DNA from: Legionella sp.
GTDB taxonomy: Bacteria; Pseudomonadota; Gammaproteobacteria; Legionellales; Legionellaceae
Reading direction: 5' to 3'
NCBI GenBank assembly: GCA_030680075.1
Contig: JAUXWR010000309.1
Span: 1 to 42,614, forward strand
DNA: 42,614 bases
In this document: one piece after another, positions 24,301 to 27,401 of the stretch
Layout of the letters: each line of letters opens with the position of its first letter
How positions within the stretch are numbered: the first letter of the stretch is position 1
Notes under the pieces: generated by a model
The model's input: only the letters and a program-made list of their open reading frames with translations
What the model was told of the DNA's origin: nothing
Database searches by the model: none
Program-made: the position numbers and the translations under genes

Positions 24301-24671
24301 GCAATGAATAACTCTGGTGTTTTATCAAGACAAACAGCAATCAACGTGTCTGGCGTAATTTTAATAGAGTGACATGTTTGAAAATGATGTTGGATAAGGC
24401 GCGCTAGCTGATTTGCCGCGTCATTTAAGAGTTGATAAGTCAGCTCTTGCTCATTATACACAATAGCTATTTGCTGAGGTGTTCGGGAAACTTGCTCTTC
24501 AAAGAGTTCAATGAGGGTCTTTTGGTGAGGATAAGCTCGTTTTGTATCGTTCCAGTCGTAAATAATTTGCTTATATTCACTTTCACCAATTGAGCAATTT
24601 GTTATTGTTACATCAAGATTTCTATCGGATGAAACATCTGGAAGAGAGGGGGGTAAAAATTGAGACGACAT
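6369..24671 (-). CDS. Giant nonribosomal peptide synthetase A, five modules with two E, one Cy and an embedded Ox domain
   Basis: Initiating cytoplasmic NRPS, about 6100 aa. Module 1 is A (TSGTTGRPKG near residue 218), T (LGGDSIKC near 605) and E (HHLIIDSVSW near 806, EGHGRE near 931, NYLGQFD near 1000). Module 2 is C (HHSILDGLS near 1245), A, T (LGGHSI near 2108). Module 3 is C (HHIAFDAWS near 2291), A, T (near 3155). Module 4 is C (HHIAFDGWS near 3336), A, T (near 4198), E (HHLIIDTVSW near 4389). Module 5 is a heterocyclization domain (FEMTSIQKAYALGR near 4710, DLLLLD near 4836), A (near 5318) with an inserted flavin oxidase (YPSAGSTYAV near 5706), then T (near 6025). Manual codes: A1 DLTKFGEVGK (Asn-like), A5 DLYNLSLIWK (exact Cys pattern); A2 DAARIGHVAK, A3 DPLGVAAIGK and A4 DVYYLGAVSK I cannot assign. 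A GTG at 24689 adds six residues; the ATG at 24671 is preferred because GGAG lies 12 nt upstream. It probably builds D-Asn-X-X-D-X-thiazole for NRPS B. Confidence 0.96.
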   Translation of the reverse strand: MSSQFLPPSLPDVSSDRNLDVTITNCSIGESEYKQIIYDWNDTKRAYPHQKTLIELFEEQVSRTPQQIAIVYNEQELTYQLLNDAANQLARLIQHHFQTCHSIKITPDTLIAVCLDKTPELFIALLAVLKTGAAYVPIDPDSPAERVRFILKDTKSRLVLTAPCYLETLKQSAPCDLSILPINKLTPSYQAQPKHNPGAYPAPSNLAYVIYTSGTTGRPKGVMITHQNVINYYSNVSPYFDDVENFDFSTSFAFDLSVTTTLIPLLCGKKISIYPGKLQDVTQYIAHLEQKNIHFIKSTPSYLAQVFAFPTSIRIRKCFVGGEKLSKNQLERLLDNIDILYDEYGPTENTVGTSIIQKTRDITAVASIGKPYFNHKVYVLDDQQKPVSAGVIGELYVGGASLAKGYLNQPELTQERFIPNLFATEEDKNAGYTHLYRTGDKVRWLSDGNLEYIGRNDFQVKIRGYRIELAEIEHALSNHGSIAQCVVLAHEKDTRKGSEHTLVAYYVSHSALNEVDLLAFLKFWLPEYMLPQLFVHLHALPLTINGKVDRDALTPPDWQLNQQPYRKPSTPIEERMCAIWEEVLGIARVGVLDDFFSLGGDSIKCIQVMASLLREGVDCRVSDIYTHRTIEQLSPLLDKTRVINAESGTLAGDIGLLPVQYWFFDQHFQKINHWNHSFLVRVPTLSLDRLQKILPLLVERHDMLRASFPLLPDGTRGQIYGVKQCNLNINHLDISELPALGLKHDASLLSTAINNTASPYLQTLTSWQDGFDIEQGPLWQMGYITGYADGSARLYFAAHHLIIDSVSWRILINDIKQLYEGATLGVKGSSYRQWVNLISQYPEKHPEESLYWEKDAAESCCQYPPMSTKAYFSSFALLRETTHQLLGEANKAYHTEVNDLLLTALAMALSAYFGATPHRITLEGHGREELNDQLDLSQTLGWFTSIFPVTLATKADIAETIPCIKEYLRTIPNKGVGYGAFKRTIAELPNITFNYLGQFDSASGFWQVVPEAAGVCVHPDNMRPVVLNITAFTTSDTLHVSLSSYISQEACTQIAKSFEKQLLAIAAHCISQVRKGAELHTPHDFNTAKISSTLLNTLQKDRAIEAIYAANSLQQGFIYHAIRQIEQDDAYRVQMILDYYTALDIDAYQSAWQLVINKHPILRTFFNWDEGIIQLVSRQGHLAMQLHDLTEAVDKEQALTTLQKQDRLLPFDLKKPTLMRLQLIKMDSAHFVLIQNTHHSILDGLSATILLNQVHDYYIALVGDKKPNAEVDKTYLHAQAYIAHHRAEVDTYWATQLREVNEPNDINSLLCHATNLDAIATLNTPRQLSNHEQGASFKTLKKFVRQEGLTLNTVVQFAWHKLLQIYTGDSETIVGTTVSGRSIPVRGIESSVGLYINTLPLIIKWADTSSVRSQLHLFESQLAALSEHSFVDLAGLQAGGRRLFHSLYVAEYSPSFEISEDIAKVIPFQSRGTIEVLEYPLALVVRETDDSLNLQLKYDGLYLSENKAAQLLLQLRLILKQIPAKIHAPHHEISLLDKSEFQRIVYDWNNTAELYPFDKTLHRLFEEQVSRTPDAIALKINKQQMTYQALNTAANQLAQFLCQHHKVANSLIGVSFDHSFEMIISILAVLKAGAAYVPMDPAYPPSRLALMLQDTKSRLVLTQSHLMPLFKEIAPENTAILVVNDALYNHEVCTNLPDYSQALDLAYVIYTSGTTGIPKGVMVSHQNVANYLSSIGQNEALLQATTVDCSSSIAFDATIAVLFAPLIRGLSVVLCPQAVKREPALYVEHVQEHSIDLLRMTPSYLSALLIAISPQKLQDTLAHVRALIIGGEKANLADIRSWRKLFPQCNIINHYGPTETTVACALFNFTDNVLKNDKVLIGKAAHNHQFYVLDKFLHPLPPGVTGELYIGGAGVARGYLNQAELTAERFIENPFASTTRLYKTGDLVRWLPDGNLEFLGRNDFQVKIRGYRVELSEIEQIILSHDTIKQCVVLISEKPSLQLIAYYVSTKPVNTSLLKHHAEKYLPTYMVPGIFIALEAFPLTLNGKLDRQALPAPFRVDDTAPFISPRDEIEALACSIWQEILGLSSEIGVQDDFFRLGGHSILAIHAAHRMSQATKREITVADIFKHRTIAQLCTVLRTNDGLTDIAPQAEDLAPLSFAQERLWFIEQYEGGTDAFHIPLLFELDKSIHQEALERALQSVINRHEILRSVFVQDDQGVYHQQVQDRSVAIKHETVNASSFKIARQALLNRPFDLTTDLPVRISFFTLADSGAHYLMVVVHHIAFDAWSKNIFMTELQFFYQAILTGNEPLLPPLAIQYNDFAIWQRELIKKRMHPLLAYWKATLNGHQPLAFPTDYPRPLNLDYHGDTVLAPLSKPLVLKLKQLAESEGVTLYTVLITGFAVLLSKYTGQDDLLLGTPSANRQHREVAGLIGFFVNLLTLRIKLSKEHTLQQCLHGVHADLIDVQCHQDLPFATLVEALELERDASRHPLFQLLFNVDYLSPNASSEHLLKPASFKSDYNRSKLDLSVSLQEDSNGFQVTWQYATRLFKRETIERIAAHYSRVLTAMVETPNLPVMTFQVLTPAEFQQIVYDWNVTDKDYPRDKTIHQLFEEQVKKNPHKIAVVYEDEQLTYQELNAKANQLARFIRNRYKETQVAGELAPDTLIALCVERSMTMIISILGILKAGGAYVPIEPHNPIDRIHFVLNDTKSAFLLTQAHLLPMLKEACPLHTELLVVDGDDYAHCDRENLPAYASAHDLAYIIYTSGTTGLPKGVMVMHQGLCNIVHYLPQQLGLTSTSRILHFASIAFDPSVLQLFNSLTIGAELFILPESLRKDIHALGSYLNHNQISFAGIPPALLAHLDNTAYPHLQTLVVAGEAANSPLLNKWCAGRRLINAYGPTENTIGATIHHYEAGDSHTNIGRPIANVKCYVLDKNLMPVPVGVAGELYIGGAGVARGYLNQPKLTTERFIENPFASNTRLYKTGDLVRWLADGNLEFLGRNDFQVKIRGYRVELSEIEQVLLSHDSIEQCVVLVSEKSSLQAIDLHLVAYYVSKTPINSSLLKHHIERHLPVYMVPSVFMALETFPLTANGKLDRQALPAPLWVDDTTQFVAPRDELEAMASTIWQEILKISEVGVQDDFFRLGGHSILAIHAAHRMSQATKREITVADIFKHRTIAQLCTVLRTGEVLNAIAARAKDLAPLSFAQERLWFIEQYEEGTDAYHIPLLFELDKSINENALESALRHVINRHEILRTVFVQDTEGAYLQQVQDRPLVIKDETLTASAFKIEQQALLNRPFDLTTDFPIRLSFFTLAECKTRFLMVVVHHIAFDGWSKTIFLSELHYFYQEILNGNEPLLPPLSIQYNDFAIWQRELVKERMKPLLDYWKIALKGHQPLAFPTDFPRPLIMDYHGDVVTQELPMTLLNELQVIARTKDVSLYTLLLGGFSLLLSKYTGQNDLLIGTPVINRQHPELTELIGLFVNSLALRIQPEPLDTIDSYIEKIQNNLIEAQLHQDLPFEQLVNALDLPRDTSKHPLFQIMFTVQHDEEAISDIPWKPVELKDASQTAKFDIAVSIKTRKTTAHVSLQYATALFKRDTMERFLNYYVQVLNELLIKKRIHDCQILTAPDYQQIIVNWNSTSSDYPKTRTIAQLFELQAHLSPDNIALVHEDSQLTYRELDRASNQLAHFIRECYPHKTLPTDTLIGLCVERSLDMIIAILGILKAGGAYVPIDPDYQDARFEYIIKDTACELILTQRTLHPLFNNLQDVRLIFLDEKPYQHASNHPLSLTNTSNDLAYVLYTSGTTGLPKGVMIEHRSVICLMYSRLCESIDAGTKGTLWTNITFDVSVYEIFSLLLKGGELHILPDAIRLDEKALFHYLVNKQIASLYLPPFFVEKISSRLLEMTEASSLRKLLLGVEPIAVQHIAGFLAKNISITNAYGPTEATVSSTAFSVDFLQNEKTLPIGAPLNNELTYVLDANLLPVPVGVVGELYLGGDGLARGYLHQPELTRARFIVNPFLPHPSNRLYKTGDLVRWSPDGNLHYVGRADFQVKINGYRIEPGEIEQALLLHPAIEQNVVLALEKNSEGESRQYLAAYYTGTSVDEALLQSFLSTRLPDYMHPSAFIHLPELPLTANGKLDRNALARAEIDFKATLFVAPRHEMDAKVCEIWQSILHTSKVGITDDFFRLGGDSIASLQLISMLRYAEINCTIKDIFQCRTVKRLVDHVLANASPATISAEQGILEGAFGLLPIQQWFFEEQFSRPNHWNQAFIVRVQPLCVAHLESLLPALINHHDMLRVRFTKHNDVYSEQYYEALQPNYRIKRINISGLTPAKADARLISSFDNWQNGLDLENGPTWELAYIDGYADGSARLFFVFHHLIIDTVSWRILIDSLKRLYQGAALRSKTSSYRQWQSALQTFATTNVKEIDYWLKQIDYTPPNPPRAPHSTESVVLNKNLTSQLMREANRAYHTKTEDILITALIYALQATFGDNKQAITLEGHGRELIDERLDISETIGWFTTLYPVILHTQDTLSLTLQSVKDHLREIPNNGVGYGALKYYGHHKNLRAHHLPAVYFNYFGHVESSGDDWALVAEKTGTSIHPDNTHDFLALINAYISNEELRINCGFKIDKESRESLVRAFESYLVDIIHHCTQRVAQKQLMYTPTDFKAVKGEFDLQNLPLIHDAHSYYQPFEMTSIQKAYALGRLNQFEIGNVANHVYAEFSFPQLDIARFEWALNQLIQSNPEIRTVFDIDNLMQRYLPYNEGMYHRITVDVLDFPYHEEALSSVRNKLSHLVYEVDTYPLFHFQASQFNDRTILHMSFDLLLLDAQSRMKFFNDLTHLYENKDYRIPAHSITYRDYQIYMGLLKASPWYQTDKDYWREKLHHLPLRPKLVLSADPRTLEKPTFKLSKRLVSAVLWKKFKQKADSYGLSYASVLLSLYGFILSRFSETSDFLITMTLFNRYGIHPEVNNLWGDFTSTNLFGFSRKDGLAVDFFKHTHEALWDDIAHALYTGLDVQRDLMNLHQLEPTIAVSPIVFTCVVGETKSRTQALPYFITPDEQRDARYWIGQTSQAWIDLQATERDGCLSSGWLYVAQLFPEGFIDALNDAYCHLIEHLAKTDWHLPLPSMALSAPEISLINAANETRWVVAPETLVSLFAKQVQKRPKALAIIDAHGSYDYETLQKKSQHIAYTLHKEGVNCNQLVAVFCEKGFNQVAATLGIMMAGGAYLPINVEWPLGRIKDVLAEGNIIHVLVSDVQWQTVKDSPLINDYKIHRIETWTTFEETPVFSVDISPEDLAYVIFTSGSTGKPKGVCISHQAAMNTIMAVNQRYGVNERDVILALSDLSFDLSVYDLFGLLSVGGIVVLPDQTLSKEPIHWAALIKKHQVTLWNSVPQLMQLLLDNARDEIASLRLTLLSGDWVPLPLVAQIQALSSQPTVVSLGGATEASIWSIWYEVRDISLLSATPYGFPMPNQNVYVLNSFGEHCPVGVAGEIYLGGDGLACAYWQDEEKTRRQFIKHETLGRLYKTGDLGKWQPAGFIEFLGRHDNQIKRNGNRIELNEIAAKLQQIKGIDNALVCMHADRLIAYIVSADLKSPHPDGFNIERFKLEQQGLRKELSNTWLFNRSSDEAKYRLYKSYRQFSSAPLPLVEKLAPKRQFYTETPLPLITRAQLEKVIAPLQALKLADKLLPKYLYPSAGSTYAVQCYVHIPAELEDLDSGCYYYHPLEHSLQRVERPLKSIFCLEFCAYRPAIETLYGQDWARLAYLELGHMVYLLTEALNSQGTAFDFNLVLPTDNVLATLIFNTPTSFKHIGQHEIKAVMMQKTDNRFSAFDLREESIFKQASEQGHLLNAAEALVVFEGEHTPAAWVAAGFEAQRYMNYGYSQMLAYCPLGLRPYEEAIYTLALGGRRVEDEKLAESQATGRDLAELLNGILSQELPCYMVPQAFIPLETLPLSINGKIDFQALPLPDFTLETETYKAPGTALERALCAVWEDVLELARVGIADDFFRIGGDSVLSIHVTTKLRQQGIHCSVLAIFEYRTIERLSRHLEVMPAPSYDTDDGAIDFGELNISSELLERLQKNYQNTSVVEDVTQ
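6370..6387 (-). promoter_or_regulatory. Shine-Dalgarno and ATGA coupling site of NRPS B
   Basis: On the minus strand GGAGG (plus 6383-6387) lies 10 nt before the ATG (6372-6370), inside the last codons of NRPS A. The ATG shares bases with the NRPS A TGA stop (6371-6369), giving ATGA. This fixes the NRPS B start and implies translational coupling, which would keep the two megasynthases in similar amounts. Confidence 0.85.
14430..15830 (-). repeat. Module-junction duplication, copy in modules 3-4 of NRPS A
   Basis: Partner of 17570-18950. It encodes the A3 C-terminal subdomain, T3 and the first half of the module 4 C domain. The T3 domain, from FFRLGGHSI through FKHRTIAQLCTVLRT, is essentially identical to T2, which suggests recent duplication or gene conversion. 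Edges are estimates. Confidence 0.75.
17570..18950 (-). repeat. Module-junction duplication, copy in modules 2-3 of NRPS A
   Basis: This segment encodes the A2 C-terminal subdomain, T2 and the first half of the module 3 C domain. It is nearly identical in protein, and strongly similar in DNA, to 14430-15830, about 3.14 kb away. Shared blocks include LYKTGDLVRWL, GRNDFQVKIRGYRVELSEIE, FFRLGGHSILAIHAAHRM and SFAQERLWFIEQYE. Outside it the A cores diverge. Edges are estimates. Confidence 0.75.
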
Positions 24672-24706
24672 AAATAACTGCAACTCCACTACAGTGCATA
24701 AAACAG

Positions 24707-24802
24707 CGTCTCAAGCAGATTTGATGTTGTTCACCAGTTATTAAATTTGGTAGCTTCCACTAACAGTTCGCAATAACTGGTGGCATCAAAGCCACCGAGA
24801 CG
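24707..24802 (-). promoter_or_regulatory. Structured leader upstream of the NRPS operon with competing hairpins
   Basis: The gap between the outer membrane protein stop (24821) and the NRPS A start (24671) contains nested inverted repeats. CACCAGTTATT (24732-24742) pairs perfectly with AATAACTGGTG (24772-24782). A compact stem, GGTGGC (24779-24784) with GCCACC (24791-24796) and a 6-nt loop, uses the GGTG that belongs to the first pair, so the two cannot form together. Outer arms CGTCTC (24707-24712) and GAGACG (24797-24802) enclose both. No long U tract follows the compact stem in the direction of transcription, so it is not a textbook terminator. It could be an attenuator-like leader, a processing site or an operator; the function is inferred. 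Confidence 0.5.
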
Positions 24803-24820
24803 TTTTAAGAAAAAAATCTA

Positions 24821-25543
24821 TTATGCAAAACTATAGCGCAGACCTAACATTACTGTACTTAGAGCAACTGGAGAGCCAACTACTGACGAGTTAGAAACAA
24901 TAGTAGTACCATCAAAGAATCGGCTGGTAGTTGCATGTACATTGGTGTTACCAAATACGTACATGTAAGCAAGAGAAAGACCTAAACTGTCATTGAAGTT
25001 ATATACGCCGCCTACTTTGACTTCAGGAACGACGGCAGAACTTGTCAATGTAGCCTGGCTAATACCCGTTACGCTGCCGCCAGTTACAAAGCTTGACAGA
25101 TCAGTGGTAAGTTCTCTGCGCACGTTTTGAACCATGCCGCCTGCTTTCAGGAATAAATCAAATGAATCAAACGCGTAGTTTACGCCTACTAACAAGTCCA
25201 GACCGTAGATGTCATTTTTGGCGTTAGCACCGAAAAGAGGTAATGTAATTCTGGTGCGGCTGTAATATCCCCAGCCCATTTCAGCGGTATAACTCAGGTT
25301 ATTATTCAGAGCTGAATAATGAGTAGCGCCCGCAGCGATTCGACCGCCCCAATGGTTAGTGGATTTGCTGGCAAGAAAACCATTGATGTTAGTGTCGTCA
25401 ACTTCGTCCCAAGTGTACGCACCTTCAATAGATGTGAACAAAGGATGACCAACCGGTGTATTGATTGGGCCCATTGTTCCAGCATACAACCCAGTGCTTA
25501 AGCATAATGCAGAAAGCGCTGTTACTGTATTGATTTTACTCAT
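24821..25543 (-). CDS. Secreted outer membrane beta-barrel protein, Legionella surface-protein type
   Basis: A 240-aa protein with an N-terminal signal peptide (MSKINTVTALSALCLSTGLYA) and a mature start GTMGP, the motif seen after the signal peptide in Legionella major outer membrane proteins. The rest alternates short hydrophobic and polar strands with aromatic residues and ends in a strand (VMLGLRYSF), as expected for a small porin-like barrel. The start at 25543 is chosen because GGGAG lies 7 nt upstream and the signal peptide then begins at residue 1; an in-frame ATG 17 codons earlier lacks this. It lies 149 bp upstream of NRPS A on the same strand, so read-through into the NRPS is possible. 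Its substrate, if any, cannot be told from the sequence. Confidence 0.8.
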   Translation of the reverse strand: MSKINTVTALSALCLSTGLYAGTMGPINTPVGHPLFTSIEGAYTWDEVDDTNINGFLASKSTNHWGGRIAAGATHYSALNNNLSYTAEMGWGYYSRTRITLPLFGANAKNDIYGLDLLVGVNYAFDSFDLFLKAGGMVQNVRRELTTDLSSFVTGGSVTGISQATLTSSAVVPEVKVGGVYNFNDSLGLSLAYMYVFGNTNVHATTSRFFDGTTIVSNSSVVGSPVALSTVMLGLRYSFA

Positions 25544-25711
25544 AAAAACTCCCTTTTTTATTAAATTTAAATTCAGGGTATCATAAAACCACATTGAAAT
25601 TTGAATTGCAACAAAGATTGATAATGCACTAAGAGTTTTTTTCTAATACCTTGAAATCAAGTATTTTTTTCGTCTCGTGTGCCTAGCCAAAAATAATTTT
25701 AGACGATATTC

Positions 25712-25740
25712 TTGTCACCAAAATCAAGGATAAAGAATAT
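25712..25740 (+). promoter_or_regulatory. Possible promoter of the halogenase-dioxygenase operon
   Basis: TTGTCA (25712-25717) resembles a -35 box. It is followed after 17 nt by GAATAT (25735-25740), a weak -10 box; the overlapping TATAAG is a better -10 but gives a 20-nt spacer. The divergent gap 25544-25805 must also hold the promoter of the outer membrane protein gene, for which TATGAT on the minus strand (25580-25585) is a weak -10 candidate. Nothing else stands out in this 262-bp gap. Confidence 0.3.
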
Positions 25741-25805
25741 AAGAATTTGGCTGATGGTTAATAAACCGTGAGTAATGCCTTATCAGTAAAATTAAGGACA
25801 ATTTT

Positions 25806-27392
25806 ATGAGCAACGATCATATTCAAACTATTGTAATTGTAGGTGGCGGCAGTGCGGGATGGATAGCGGCTACCTATTTACACAGCTCTCTTAAGGGATT
25901 GGTTAATATTACTGTGATTGAATCGCCCAATATTCCTCGAATTGGGGTAGGAGAGGCGACGGTCACCACCATAAAAACTGAATTTTTCGACCGCCTTGGC
26001 CTGTCTGAGGCTGATTGGATGCCCCAGTGCAAGGGTTCTTATAAAATGGGAATTCGTTATGCTAACTGGAAAAAAACGCCTGAACAGGGCGGTGATTATT
26101 TTTATCACATTTTTGGAGAAATACCTTACATTGATGAGGTTCCATTAACGCATGTGTGGATTAAAAAGCGCCTTGAGGAAAATTTTCAAGTACCAATGGC
26201 CTATGCATGCTACCCAAGTATTGCTGCCATTGATTTAAATAAATCACCCAAATTGCACAATGATGTGCAGGCACATTATTACGCGTACCATTTTGATGCA
26301 AGCTTGCTTGCCAGTTATCTGGCACGCTGGTCAGCTTCTCGCAATATTAATCATGTTTATGATAATTTGACGCATGCAGAGCTTGACGCTGACGGTAGTA
26401 TCCGCTGCGTTGTGGGTAATGAGGGTAAAAAATACGCCGCTGATCTTTTTATTGACTGCTCGGGCTTTGCAGGGTTTCTCATCGAAAAAGCATTGAAAGA
26501 GCCGATTGTGTCATTTGAAAACAGCTTGCTTACAGACAGAGCTATAGCCATCAATTTCTCCGAAAATCCTGCCCGTGATGGTATTCGACCCTATACTACC
26601 GCAACGGCAATGAAAGCCGGGTGGATGTGGGAAATTCCTCATTATGATACGTCTGGCAATGGGTACGTTTATTCCAGTCAATTTATCAGTGATGATGAAG
26701 CCGAACATGAACTGCGCCAGTTTTTTGGAAAGAAAGCTGAGAAAACAGACGTTAAATCCATTAAATTCCAATCAAGGCGTCGCAAAAATGCCTGGGTTAA
26801 AAATTGCGTGAGCATCGGTTTAAGCAGTAATTTCCTGGAGCCACTGGAATCTACAGGCCTTTATTTTGTTTATGCAGCACTTTATCAGTTAGTACGCAAT
26901 TTTCCGAGAAAATCCATTGACCCCATATTGCGGGATAAATTTAATCAAAAAATACGCTATATGGTGGATGAGATGCGCGACTTTATTATTTTGCACTTTA
27001 AAACCTGTCAACGCACGGATACGCCTTTCTGGCTTGCCAATAAACATGAAACGGCCGTTCCCGACACGCTGCAACAAATTTTAGACAGGCATAAATCAGG
27101 GCTACCCATTAAAACCACGCATCAATCGGATATAAAACTTTACGCCTCTTTTGGCGTTCAATTTGATAATTTCTGGACTAACACCAACTATCAATCCATC
27201 TTGTGCGGAGTGGAAGCCTTGCCCGAGAAGTCTTTGGCGCTGTTAAACTATCGTCCTGATATTATGAAAAAAGGGAATGAATTGATGCAGCAGTATCAGA
27301 TGGAATCGCAAAAGCTTATTAACCTGTTGCCGTCGCAATATGATTATTTGTCAAAAATTTATTCAAGCCAACACGAGGTTGCTCCTGCATAA
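25806..27392 (+). CDS. Tryptophan-halogenase family FAD-dependent halogenase
   Basis: A 528-aa flavin-dependent halogenase, close to the usual length of the tryptophan halogenase family. Family members use FADH2, O2 and chloride or bromide to make HOX, which reacts through an active-site lysine. Visible motifs: GGGSAG FAD-binding loop at residues 13-18; the catalytic-type lysine K80 in GSYKMGIRYANW; the hallmark WxWxIP as GWMWEIP near 272; and FLEPLESTGLYF near 344, containing the conserved active-site Glu/Ser region. AAGGA lies 7 nt before the ATG. It is the first gene of a two-gene operon, divergent from the NRPS genes, so it probably halogenates an aromatic residue, free or carrier-bound, of the NRPS product. 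No flavin reductase partner is in the window. The substrate and halide cannot be read from the sequence. Confidence 0.92.
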   Translation: MSNDHIQTIVIVGGGSAGWIAATYLHSSLKGLVNITVIESPNIPRIGVGEATVTTIKTEFFDRLGLSEADWMPQCKGSYKMGIRYANWKKTPEQGGDYFYHIFGEIPYIDEVPLTHVWIKKRLEENFQVPMAYACYPSIAAIDLNKSPKLHNDVQAHYYAYHFDASLLASYLARWSASRNINHVYDNLTHAELDADGSIRCVVGNEGKKYAADLFIDCSGFAGFLIEKALKEPIVSFENSLLTDRAIAINFSENPARDGIRPYTTATAMKAGWMWEIPHYDTSGNGYVYSSQFISDDEAEHELRQFFGKKAEKTDVKSIKFQSRRRKNAWVKNCVSIGLSSNFLEPLESTGLYFVYAALYQLVRNFPRKSIDPILRDKFNQKIRYMVDEMRDFIILHFKTCQRTDTPFWLANKHETAVPDTLQQILDRHKSGLPIKTTHQSDIKLYASFGVQFDNFWTNTNYQSILCGVEALPEKSLALLNYRPDIMKKGNELMQQYQMESQKLINLLPSQYDYLSKIYSSQHEVAPA

Positions 27393-27401
27393 GGTATATC
27401 G

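Noticed and set aside
24779..24796. Classical intrinsic terminator after the porin gene
   Set aside because: The GGTGGC/GCCACC stem is sound, but no U tract follows in the minus direction; it is treated as part of a structured leader instead.
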